From NCBI GenBank assembly GCA_024226935.1, contig JAAELK010000148.1:1-42396 (forward strand): a DNA stretch of 42,396 nucleotides, in the 5' to 3' direction. This document shows positions 27,588-36,247 of the stretch, piece after piece (position 1 is the stretch's first letter; each line of letters starts with the position of its first letter). A program made the position numbers and the translations under genes. The notes below the pieces were generated by a model. It did not search any database. It saw only the letters and a list, made by a program, of their open reading frames with translations, and had not been told where the DNA came from. The stretch comes from Desulfobacteraceae bacterium (GTDB lineage: Bacteria > Desulfobacterota > Desulfobacteria > Desulfobacterales > Desulfobacteraceae).

Positions 27588-27623
27588 AAATCGTCAGTTG
27601 TTAATTCAGACAACTGACGATTT
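27588..27623. terminator. Bidirectional terminator between exonuclease and tail-fibre genes
   Basis: A perfect 14-bp stem (27588-27601 with 27610-27623) and an 8-nt loop lie between the converging exonuclease stop (27574) and the fibre stop (27625). On the minus strand it is followed by TTTTAATTTTATTT; on the plus strand by the weaker TTTATTAT. It is a near copy of the hairpin inside the exonuclease gene. Confidence 0.8.
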
Positions 27624-27624
27624 A

Positions 27625-29907
27625 TTATAAGACCTTAACAATAATACTTTTATTTACTGTTCTTATCTGCCCCACAGCTATTTTAAATTGTTCAAAATCA
27701 ATATTTTCTTTTTTAACAGCAATTCCTTTTATTTTCCCATTATCATCTACAGGTATAACATAATCACCAACATTACCAGAATAAATATTTACTGGCACTT
27801 TTCCAGAGTAGGCGATTCTATCTACCTTAAATCTTAACTCTTCAGCCTTTTCCTCATATACTGAATATTCTTTTTCATATGCTTCAAGGTCTTTTTTGTG
27901 TGCATCCTCAACCATTTTATTAAACTTATGTCCATAATCAAGCAGTCTCTTTTTTACACTTGTTTTAAAGGATGACATTGCTTTATTATATCTATTTTCT
28001 TCAGTTTCAAGAATAGCTTTTATTTTATTTTCATAATCTTGTTTTTCTTTTAATGCCTCTGTTGTTAATACTCCTGTTAATTCAGCTGGTTTTTTAATAT
28101 TTGATATATCAGGTTTTATTCTTTCAGGTCGCTCGCTCTTAAATCTTTCGAAAAATTTATCTTCATTGGGTTCTTCTATATTTAACTTTTTAGCATATTT
28201 TCCCTTATCTAATCTGGGTTTTTCAGGAAGAGTTAAACCATTCATCCATACATCACCACCAACATAGCTTGGGCTTGTAGATTTAATACAAAAAGATATT
28301 GCTTCTGAAAAATTATCAGTTAATAAACCATCTTTATCATATCCAACAATATCGCCTTTTTTTATTTCTCCACATTTTTCACTCTTCGTTTCATATTCTG
28401 CGTAATCAGTCCCGGATGCGTTTACTGTCCCACCTGCGTTTATGCTTCTGCTTGTTGTTGTTTCTGTTGCTATATACATAGCGGCTAAAGCTGTGCTTGC
28501 AGCTGCACCAGCAACATAACTAAATTTAGAAGAAGATTTTGCCAATAAAACATCACCAGCGTTTATCCCGTTTAGCCACACATTATCAGCAGTGCCACCA
28601 TAATTGGCATCAATAAGCATATCTTGATCGCCGACGATAGTCGGTCGTCCTGACTGCCTGTGCACTTCAAAAATTTTAGACCCAGGATATTGATAATCAC
28701 CGTTTGCATCTGTATTAAATAAAGTTGCTCCTTCCGGCCCAAAAAATCTAAAATACTGACCTCTGTTTTGTAGCCTGAAAACAGTAACCACATCCATTAA
28801 AGCCCATAATGTTGAAATAGATGCTTGCTGCTGCGCTGCTGTGGCAGTTGAGTTCCATCCACCGAATGTAATTCCTGGTTCTTCTAATAAATCAGGTGGA
28901 TTTTTTTGGTTAAAAAGACTTACAAGACAATGCCCAACACCAGCTGGATTTAATATCTCTAACTGAGCGTCAGTCCTTCCAACTCCTTCCGAGCCAATAG
29001 TGCCAGTAATACTTATGCCTCCGCTTGCCACTAAAGGGCCACTCTCTTTTTCTTTTAAAGATTCTCCTATATTAATGTCATTAAAAGAATCAATATCTAT
29101 TAATCTTTTTGCAGTTCCTGCATCATTTTTGCCATATAAACCAGACCCATTAGTTGTTATAGTTATATTCCCCCCTGAGTCAATGGTATTTCTTACAAAT
29201 GCGCCACTTGCACCTGTTGGGTCAGATGTGGGCGGTATATATTTACCTTCGTTTGGATCTCCTGTAACCTCTGTTGATAAATCAGATGAATCCCATACAC
29301 AAAGACCACCTTTGCCGTCCTCTAAAACAATATAATATCCATAAACAGTACCATCTTTTGTTTTTAATTCAGCTATAGTTGCAACAAATCCAAGGTTTCC
29401 AAGACCTCCTAGTTCACTGACATTTATAGACGTAAGTCCATTGCCAGCCGTGTTTACAACTGGAATGCTCCCTGGGGCTGAGGGAAACTCAAAATCAATA
29501 TTAGTTGATGTATTCCATATTTCTGCACTAACTTTTATTGCACGTTCTATACTTTCGGCTTGATCTTGATTTTGCTTTGTTAATTTGTCAAGTGCATCTT
29601 CTATATTCTCAGATGAAAAATCTCCATGTGGAGGCAAATCAAGCTCCTGAGTAAGAGGGACTGTTCTTTCAAGCAATAAATCATAATCGCTCGTTATAGA
29701 AGCAGTAAGTGTAACATAGTTTGAAGTCCCAACAGTGACACTATAGTCTGTTGTGAGTGTTAAGATTTCTGTAACACCTGTGGCATTGGTTATTTTTGTT
29801 ACAATCACCTCTTCTTCATCTGTGATATCCCATGTAATTGTAAAAGGGCCTGTTGTACCTGAACCTGTGTATTGATCTGGTCTGTAGCTTGATGATGATA
29901 TTGTCAT
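27625..29907 (-). CDS. Tail fibre with T7-like N-terminus and autoproteolytic-type C-domain
   Basis: This encodes 760 residues, last gene of the late transcript. Residues 1-130 match the T7 gp17-like attachment domain (SYRPDQYTGSGTTGPFTITW, LLLERTVPLTQELDLPPHGD, NIEDALDKLTKQNQDQAESI). The middle is beta-rich shaft. From about residue 499 comes a C-terminal module of the type DYAEYETK...GDIVGYDKDG, AISFCIKSTSPSYVGGD and, after a long insertion, VDRIAYSGKVPVNIYSGNVG, similar to Peptidase_G2-like fibre ends. The insertion (about 550-690) is Lys/Glu-rich coiled coil, longer than I expect for this module. It probably binds the host and may be processed during trimer assembly. Confidence 0.75.
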   Translation of the reverse strand: MTISSSSYRPDQYTGSGTTGPFTITWDITDEEEVIVTKITNATGVTEILTLTTDYSVTVGTSNYVTLTASITSDYDLLLERTVPLTQELDLPPHGDFSSENIEDALDKLTKQNQDQAESIERAIKVSAEIWNTSTNIDFEFPSAPGSIPVVNTAGNGLTSINVSELGGLGNLGFVATIAELKTKDGTVYGYYIVLEDGKGGLCVWDSSDLSTEVTGDPNEGKYIPPTSDPTGASGAFVRNTIDSGGNITITTNGSGLYGKNDAGTAKRLIDIDSFNDINIGESLKEKESGPLVASGGISITGTIGSEGVGRTDAQLEILNPAGVGHCLVSLFNQKNPPDLLEEPGITFGGWNSTATAAQQQASISTLWALMDVVTVFRLQNRGQYFRFFGPEGATLFNTDANGDYQYPGSKIFEVHRQSGRPTIVGDQDMLIDANYGGTADNVWLNGINAGDVLLAKSSSKFSYVAGAAASTALAAMYIATETTTSRSINAGGTVNASGTDYAEYETKSEKCGEIKKGDIVGYDKDGLLTDNFSEAISFCIKSTSPSYVGGDVWMNGLTLPEKPRLDKGKYAKKLNIEEPNEDKFFERFKSERPERIKPDISNIKKPAELTGVLTTEALKEKQDYENKIKAILETEENRYNKAMSSFKTSVKKRLLDYGHKFNKMVEDAHKKDLEAYEKEYSVYEEKAEELRFKVDRIAYSGKVPVNIYSGNVGDYVIPVDDNGKIKGIAVKKENIDFEQFKIAVGQIRTVNKSIIVKVL

Positions 29908-29916
29908 AATTCCCTC

Positions 29917-32544
29917 TTAATTTTGGATTTTGTCGAACCATCTGCGCCCGCCAAACTCTTTGTTATATCTTTTTTCTTGCCTTTTTCTTGACCCTGGAGA
30001 CACAGCATCACGAACATGGTTTAATAGTGTGTAATCTAATAAAGCTCGTGAATACCATAGGTTTATATAAGGAGTGTTGTTGAGTCCCGTATAAATTGCA
30101 TCGGCTGCCTTTGCATCACCCCGGTATAAATCCTGAAACAAATTAACAGCATTTGCAGCTGTCCCCACTACTGGGCCAGCTAATGAATCGACCAACCCCC
30201 CACCAAACCTGTTATGTTTTGAAAAAATAAAGTCCCCATAAAAACCAGCACCTCCACCTTGCAAGGCTGCTTTAAGCCATGTTTCAGGCTTATTCGGATC
30301 TCTCGGAGTATTCCCTTTTGCAAGATCTTTCAAGGTCATTGCAGCGTATCCAAACACAAGGGAATTAGCAATTAAGAAAGAAACCCCTGCTTTATCAGAC
30401 TGATTCACTCCTTTATTATTCCAGCGTTGAGACTTTAAAAACCTTTGCTGAAAAGTCCACGGGAAAGCCTTGAACTGTGCCATACTTCTTAAAAGTTCGC
30501 CTTTTACTGTTCCTGGCTTTGTTCCCTGTAACATCGCTGCCCTTGTTCTGTCATCTGAAGCAATAATGCTTGTGTCTATTTCATCTGCTACAAAGGCAAA
30601 ATATCTTCTTCTAAGGTCTTTTTTTGATTCTTCAATTATCTCTTTTTTATTAAGGGAAACATTCTTTAATCTTTCCTGAAGCTCTTCTATTTTAATTAAA
30701 TTTTCTTTAGAACCGCCCCTTAATAATTTCTTTTTTTCTGATTGAATTTGTTTATTTATATTGCTGATGTCTTTCTTTCTTGCTGCTTCAGATATTTTAA
30801 TTTTATCTTTTGCAATTGTTCTCTCAATAACATCATCGCTGACGTTCATTATTTCGTCAGCCAACATAAACTCTTTTTTGTTAATTTTTCTGGTAGATCT
30901 TTTAAGAACAGCCCAATCGTTTGCGTCAAGCCCATGGAGCTTTAACACCTCTCCCATTTGCCCAAGGTTGTTGAATGACTTTCTTTTAAGATAAGCCAGT
31001 CTACCTGATAGTTGGTGGCTCGCCCCCATCTGCCCGGTTTCTGTAATCAGGTTAAGCCCTGAAGCTTTAAAGAAAACGTCCATTGCTGATGACATTCTGC
31101 CTGGCTGCCCCGCATCTGGGTCAAATCTGTTCATAATAGAAGATATCATCCCGTCGTAACCATATCCCATAGCGTGAGCCACTTCTTTTATTTCCTTACT
31201 TCCAAGCCCAACGGTGTATTGTCTAAAAGCCTCGTTCCATGCTTCAAACATGTTTTGACCACGGTATCTGATATTCATAGCATTGATGTATATATCAGCT
31301 GTTGCGCTTAATGTTGCCTGCCCTAACTTTGCCATGCTCTGCCATGCTCTAACGCCTGACATAACTTGTGCTGAAGTAAGGTTCACAGGGTTCATTGTTT
31401 CGCCACTTGCCTCCGCAAAAGATACACCGACAGTACCTTCTCTTTTGTCAAAATCCCCCTCTATCTGGCTTAATAACTTTTTACTTTCAGGCAAGTTCTT
31501 CAGCTCTTGCCTTTGTTCCTGAAGTAACTTTTTAACCATATATTCGGGGTTTGTGCCTAACTTATTCATCAAGGCATAGTTTCGGCTTGATCTGTTCATG
31601 TGAGTCATCACAGACTCAAATATAGTCCCTCTGCCATACTTGGTATTGTAGGCGATAACAGAATCAGCATCCTTGTATTGAAACACTCTGTTCTTTGCAA
31701 TTTTTGTTGCTAAATTTTTCGGTGCTGAGAATGAAGGTATTTCTTTTACATCTGAAACACCAGTTACTATTTCAGTGTAGACTCTTCTCAATATTCTTTC
31801 AGACTCATCTCTGGTCAAGCCGGGAAATGTTTCTTTTAAGTCAAGATATCCAAGTTGATCTTTCACCCATACATCTTCAGTGGCTTTGTGCATCCTGAAG
31901 CGGTCATGTGTTTGCGGTGTCCAGCCTTCAACTTTACCTATCTGCGCCCCTTCTCTGTTCAGCGCATCCCGAACTATTTCAGAATACTTGCTTATAATCT
32001 TCCCTATTTTACGAGCTTCATTGTTTTTTGTAGAAAGTGGTTCTCTTATTTCTCTAATTATATCATCGTTGAAATCTTTGCTTTTTAAAAGTTTTCTGAC
32101 ACCTTGAACGGCTTTATTTGATTCTCCCATAAAAGAGTTGGCCCAATCATTAAAAACGCCATTTCTTAAACTTTGTATTGAAGATCTACCGCCCTTTACT
32201 TTTAAGTGAGTCCCAAAAAATAAAGCTTGCCACCCTTCTTTTATTGGTTTTGTTTTTAATAAAATGCCTTTCTTTGGTGCTGTGTCTATGACATCTTGCA
32301 ACCCTCTTTTAATCTCTGCACTTTTTATAACATTATTATAAGCATCAAACTTTTGTCTAAGCTTTGCGTTTCTTTCCTGATATGCAAGTTTTGTTATCTC
32401 GTTATCTAAAAAAGCCTTTGGGTCATCAACCGCACCTGAAGCAATATAGCCCTCTCTTTTTGCTTCAACTACTTCAACAATCTCCGCAACCTCTTTTTCT
32501 GATAATCCTGTTTTTTTTGCAACTTCTTCAATACATGTTGGCAT
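29917..32544 (-). CDS. Large internal virion / DNA-ejection protein
   Basis: This encodes 875 residues. It starts with a possible small helical domain (CIEEVAKKTGLSEKEVAEIV) followed by long helical stretches; the middle has AEASGETMNPVNLTSAQVMS and KLGQATLSATADIYINAMNI, and the C-terminal part has short hydrophobic segments (SFLIANSLVFGYAAMTLKDL) and ends basic (KRQEKRYNKEFGGRRWF). This layout fits the largest ejection protein of epsilon15/BPP-1-like podoviruses, which is released into the cell envelope to form a DNA channel. No transglycosylase motif is clear. It sits after two other ejection-protein genes. Confidence 0.65.
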   Translation of the reverse strand: MPTCIEEVAKKTGLSEKEVAEIVEVVEAKREGYIASGAVDDPKAFLDNEITKLAYQERNAKLRQKFDAYNNVIKSAEIKRGLQDVIDTAPKKGILLKTKPIKEGWQALFFGTHLKVKGGRSSIQSLRNGVFNDWANSFMGESNKAVQGVRKLLKSKDFNDDIIREIREPLSTKNNEARKIGKIISKYSEIVRDALNREGAQIGKVEGWTPQTHDRFRMHKATEDVWVKDQLGYLDLKETFPGLTRDESERILRRVYTEIVTGVSDVKEIPSFSAPKNLATKIAKNRVFQYKDADSVIAYNTKYGRGTIFESVMTHMNRSSRNYALMNKLGTNPEYMVKKLLQEQRQELKNLPESKKLLSQIEGDFDKREGTVGVSFAEASGETMNPVNLTSAQVMSGVRAWQSMAKLGQATLSATADIYINAMNIRYRGQNMFEAWNEAFRQYTVGLGSKEIKEVAHAMGYGYDGMISSIMNRFDPDAGQPGRMSSAMDVFFKASGLNLITETGQMGASHQLSGRLAYLKRKSFNNLGQMGEVLKLHGLDANDWAVLKRSTRKINKKEFMLADEIMNVSDDVIERTIAKDKIKISEAARKKDISNINKQIQSEKKKLLRGGSKENLIKIEELQERLKNVSLNKKEIIEESKKDLRRRYFAFVADEIDTSIIASDDRTRAAMLQGTKPGTVKGELLRSMAQFKAFPWTFQQRFLKSQRWNNKGVNQSDKAGVSFLIANSLVFGYAAMTLKDLAKGNTPRDPNKPETWLKAALQGGGAGFYGDFIFSKHNRFGGGLVDSLAGPVVGTAANAVNLFQDLYRGDAKAADAIYTGLNNTPYINLWYSRALLDYTLLNHVRDAVSPGSRKRQEKRYNKEFGGRRWFDKIQN

Positions 32545-32545
32545 A

Positions 32546-33628
32546 TTACCTCATTACACAATCAGCAGCCATTTTATAGGCGTTGTAAGTTTCATCAATA
32601 TCAACCTCAACCTCTTTTAAAAGTGCTTCATCTTCAGCTGTTAAACGGCCCTCTTTTCTTAATGCTTCGACTTCATCCATTTTTGCGAAGTGGCCTGTGT
32701 CTGCATTAATACCTGAATCCACAACCTCATTTTTAACCTGATCTATTTCTGTGGTATACTTCCTTGGTGCAACCTCTTTCATTTCCGGGTATTCTTTTGC
32801 TGTTGCATAGTTCGAGTCCTCAATGCTTATCTGGTCTTCAGGAGACAGGTCTTTGTTAAAATCTTTTGCATATCTTTTGTGTTGTGCAGAAACATCAACC
32901 GCCATGTCAAGATCATCATCAACAAGGCTTTTTTCCATCATGTTTCCGGCTTTTAATCTGTTCTCTTGCCTGAGCGCTTTTCTTGCTGTTAATCCACCAC
33001 CAACTGCGCCGAATGTAGCTCCAACCACAGGAGCAAAAATCATATCCAGTGCAATCTGATTAAAGGTTATGTTCTCGCCCTGCTTATTAAGTTCATGCGC
33101 AATAAACGGTTCTGTAATTGCTGTCCCAATGAAAGCATCTATAGCGCTAACAGCTGCACGTCTTCCAACATATCCTTTTGCCCCCGCTACAATAGCTTTG
33201 CCTCCAACGCCAAGCTTAGAACCAATCCCCACAAAAGGTATATAATTAACAGGATCAAGAAACTGAGTCATTAATGATGCACCAAACCCCATAACAGACC
33301 TGAATCCAGTAGGTGACCTTTCAATCAATGATTTATTATACTGTCTTTCATCATATAATTCTGCATATGTTTGAGCCTGAGTTTCTGAAAAGTCTTCGAA
33401 CTCGATATCTTTTCTGTAGCTATCAGACTGTTTCCACTCATCTTTTGTCATTGCTGGCTCGTTATCTTCCATCGTTGAAAGATAGTTTCCGGCTGCACCC
33501 ACTGTTGTCCAATCGAATGACTCTTGAACTTTTGCTCCTATGTATTCTGTGAAAGGAGTTGTTCTTCTTTCATAGTCAATAGCTATTGATTGATTTGTTT
33601 CACCTCTTGATTCTGGAAGAACTAACAT
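32546..33628 (-). CDS. Internal virion / ejection protein with hydrophobic centre
   Basis: This encodes 360 residues, with ATG at 33628 after AAAGG. The N-terminus (residues 1-110) is hydrophilic. The central part is Gly/Ala-rich and hydrophobic (VMGFGASLMTQFLDPVNYIP, VGGKAIVAGAKGYVGRRAAV, LDMIFAPVVGATFGAVGGGL), suggesting membrane insertion, and the C-terminal 120 residues are charged and helical. Phages of this group have similar proteins (VMGFGA.LagsllDPvN..P). It is encoded with the other two internal proteins in one block. Confidence 0.65.
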   Translation of the reverse strand: MLVLPESRGETNQSIAIDYERRTTPFTEYIGAKVQESFDWTTVGAAGNYLSTMEDNEPAMTKDEWKQSDSYRKDIEFEDFSETQAQTYAELYDERQYNKSLIERSPTGFRSVMGFGASLMTQFLDPVNYIPFVGIGSKLGVGGKAIVAGAKGYVGRRAAVSAIDAFIGTAITEPFIAHELNKQGENITFNQIALDMIFAPVVGATFGAVGGGLTARKALRQENRLKAGNMMEKSLVDDDLDMAVDVSAQHKRYAKDFNKDLSPEDQISIEDSNYATAKEYPEMKEVAPRKYTTEIDQVKNEVVDSGINADTGHFAKMDEVEALRKEGRLTAEDEALLKEVEVDIDETYNAYKMAADCVMR

Positions 33629-33631
33629 ATT

Positions 33632-35773
33632 TTACCTTTGTTGTGCTTTTAAAAACTGTTGTTGTAAAGTGCCGCCTTTTGAACCATACTTTCTTAGTCG
33701 TTCCCTTGCTCCAGCTTCTTCCTTTAAAACAACCTCTTTTTTAAATTCCATAGATGCCATTAAGTCTGCGTTTACAATTATATCATTGCCCTGCCCATCT
33801 TTTACTACAAAACCCTGCTTGTTTGTAAGCTCATATGTGTTTTGGTTTCTGTTCACCCATACACCAGTTTCTTTAATATCTCTCAGCCGTTCAGCCTGAT
33901 AAAGCTCATTTGCTCCTGGAAGTTGCATAATTGTTTTTGTGCTTAAATTATCAAGCGTAAATGATAACCCGTCAACAATTTCATTTTCATCATAAGATGG
34001 ATCTATTTGAATTATCATATTGTCATCTTCTTCATTGATAATTTTTACATCGCCAAACATCATTTCTGTTGCTGCTTCTCTATCACCATTGGTAAAGTCT
34101 AACACCTTTAAAAAAGTTTCAGCCATGTCCCCTCTAATTTCTCCGTACATGGGGTTTCTCCCTGAAAGAGTATTTAAATAACCAATATATGTGTTTTGGT
34201 CTTCCACATAATCATCTAATAAATTTTTATTCTCTTTTCTTACTTCTGCAAGTGGCTCTATCTCTGCTCTTTTCTGTGGTATTAAATCCATTATCTTTAA
34301 TGCATCTGGTTGTGGTATGTCTGCTAAATATTGATAACTTGGAGAGATGTTTGTTTGTTTTGTTAACTCACCTTGGTATTTACCGAATTGTTTAACTTGC
34401 TGTAGTAATTCATATTTGTTTTCTGAAGTCCCGTTTTTAAATGTATCTTTCCATATCTCCATTGTTGCTTTTGGTAGAATCTGAGCTTTGCCATTTTTAA
34501 TAGTTGCACCAAATTGCGCTTGAAGTTCAAGAGATTTGTTCACCCATGCTTCACCAGGGGCAACTTTACCAGCCCATTCAACCTGATTATCATTAACGTA
34601 TTTGTTTGTTTCTTGCTCTACAAATCCAGCTGGGTCTTTGGTTCTTAATTTATTATTTTGAGAGATAACTGTTTGAGCCATTGCAGAAATTCTTTGCTTT
34701 TCAATGTTTCCCGCCTCTATCGTAGCTGCCCCGAATTTTTGCTCAAAAATAGTTAGTTGCTGACCTTCAGGGAGAAACTTTGTTGTTTTTATTGTCTCAT
34801 GCGCCTCGATCGCTGCATTTATGAGATTGTCAGACTCATTCGCTGCCGTTACTCCTTTTTCACCATATCCTCTTCTCATATCATCAAGAACCGTAGCAAC
34901 GCTTTTATTTATTTCTCCAGTATTCATAGTTTCAGCAGCGCTGTTTTGAATAAACTGTTTTGAGCGACCTAAAGCATGAGCATCAATACTGTTTGTTTCA
35001 GACCTTGCAGACTTTATGTTTCTTCTGAGTTTTGGAATATTTGTACTTATCTGGTCTTTGTATGTATCAAGCCACTGTTCTGCTTCTTTGTATCTTTTTT
35101 GATCTATAAGCCCAAGGACTCCTTGAGAGTAAAATTCTTTATCTATTTGAGGGTTTTTTGTGTCTTTTGGTAAACTGTTTACTTCTCTCCATAGATTCGT
35201 GGCCTCTTCTACATCCGACTGTATTGATTTTGCATCTGGAGTATTAAATGATTCCCCTGCAAGATCATTTTTCCTGACATCAAATGTTGCATTTTTAAAA
35301 ACATGTGTTTGGTTTGATTCATGTATAGCAACTGTTCGTGTACCTCTTGTCGCTAATTTTCCAAAAGACTGTTTAAAAATATCAACCTGTGCAGGGTTTA
35401 ACTTCTTTGTTGATTTTTTGTATAACGTATCAAGTTCAATCTCGTTTCTTTTGCTTATCCCTATAGAGTCAGAGCTTTTAGTTGTCTGTAAAGTTGTTAA
35501 GTATTTAGTATATTCTGAAGTGACTTCATTAATAGCATTTGTGGCAATTGTGTTATTATCTTCTTTTATTTTTTGAAGTCTTCTTTTCTCTAAGAGAGCC
35601 GCTTTTTTGTCCTGAACTTCAGCAATTCCAACCATGGCCTTTCCAACATCTGAGGCACCTTGCAATAATGCTCTATTTCCAGCAGCTTTTATAGAAGCTG
35701 ATTGGTCAACAGGAGTAATTTGACTTACAGTAGATGGGGCAATTGATCTTCGTTTTGGAATTATTAAAGCCAT
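33632..35773 (-). CDS. Internal virion / ejection protein, coiled-coil rich
   Basis: This encodes 713 residues, with ATG at 35773 after AAAGGA. It is dominated by helical, Lys/Glu/Gln/Asn-rich segments from residue 30 on (ALLEKRRLQKIKEDNNTIAT, AINEVTSEYTKYLTTLQ). The N-terminus is Ser/Pro/Ile-rich (LIIPKRRSIAPSTVSQITP). This pattern and the position between the gp14-like gene and the membrane-type ejection protein match T7 gp15-like core proteins that build the ejection tube in the periplasm. No enzymatic motif is seen. Confidence 0.65.
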   Translation of the reverse strand: MALIIPKRRSIAPSTVSQITPVDQSASIKAAGNRALLQGASDVGKAMVGIAEVQDKKAALLEKRRLQKIKEDNNTIATNAINEVTSEYTKYLTTLQTTKSSDSIGISKRNEIELDTLYKKSTKKLNPAQVDIFKQSFGKLATRGTRTVAIHESNQTHVFKNATFDVRKNDLAGESFNTPDAKSIQSDVEEATNLWREVNSLPKDTKNPQIDKEFYSQGVLGLIDQKRYKEAEQWLDTYKDQISTNIPKLRRNIKSARSETNSIDAHALGRSKQFIQNSAAETMNTGEINKSVATVLDDMRRGYGEKGVTAANESDNLINAAIEAHETIKTTKFLPEGQQLTIFEQKFGAATIEAGNIEKQRISAMAQTVISQNNKLRTKDPAGFVEQETNKYVNDNQVEWAGKVAPGEAWVNKSLELQAQFGATIKNGKAQILPKATMEIWKDTFKNGTSENKYELLQQVKQFGKYQGELTKQTNISPSYQYLADIPQPDALKIMDLIPQKRAEIEPLAEVRKENKNLLDDYVEDQNTYIGYLNTLSGRNPMYGEIRGDMAETFLKVLDFTNGDREAATEMMFGDVKIINEEDDNMIIQIDPSYDENEIVDGLSFTLDNLSTKTIMQLPGANELYQAERLRDIKETGVWVNRNQNTYELTNKQGFVVKDGQGNDIIVNADLMASMEFKKEVVLKEEAGARERLRKYGSKGGTLQQQFLKAQQR

Positions 35774-35782
35774 TTTAATCCT

Positions 35783-36247
35783 TTATATTTTTGATGCTCC
35801 GAAGGCAACTTGACCACCACCGGACAATAATTCACCGAATGCTCGTTGCTGTTGTGCTTGAAACGTTGCTTCACCACCAGCTCTTGCGATTTCCCTGCTT
35901 GACTCAAGGGCAGTTATTTTTGACATGCCCTCTCTCATTAATAAATCTGCATCTAATGTTGCTTTTACATTATTTGCTTGAAGCAAGTATTCAGCTGAAC
36001 CAACACCAGCTTGTACACCAGCGGAAACTATCGCACCTTCCTGACTTCCATAGAACTCATTGTAATCATCCCAATACATATGGTCTTGAATTACAAGATT
36101 TTCTTTTGTTAATGCAATCTCATTATCAAAGGAGGCAACTCTTTTTTGGGTTATTTTTCTTTGGGTCTTAGCCTGTTCCATTCCGTTGAAAAAATTAAGA
36201 ATTGAGCTACCACCCATCACTGCTAATCCGGCCAAAGCTAATGACAT
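35783..36247 (-). CDS. gp14-like internal virion protein
   Basis: This encodes 154 residues. N-terminal hydrophobic Ala/Gly-rich segment (LALAGLAVMGGSSILNFFNG) followed by a long helix (AKTQRKITQKRVASFDNEIA), the AGVQAGVGSAEYLLQANNVK motif and an Ala/Gln/Arg-rich end (RAGGEATFQAQQQRAFGELL). Such size and layout match T7 gp14-like proteins, which form the outer-membrane pore during ejection. Its ATG overlaps the nozzle stop. Confidence 0.65.
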   Translation of the reverse strand: MSLALAGLAVMGGSSILNFFNGMEQAKTQRKITQKRVASFDNEIALTKENLVIQDHMYWDDYNEFYGSQEGAIVSAGVQAGVGSAEYLLQANNVKATLDADLLMREGMSKITALESSREIARAGGEATFQAQQQRAFGELLSGGGQVAFGASKI

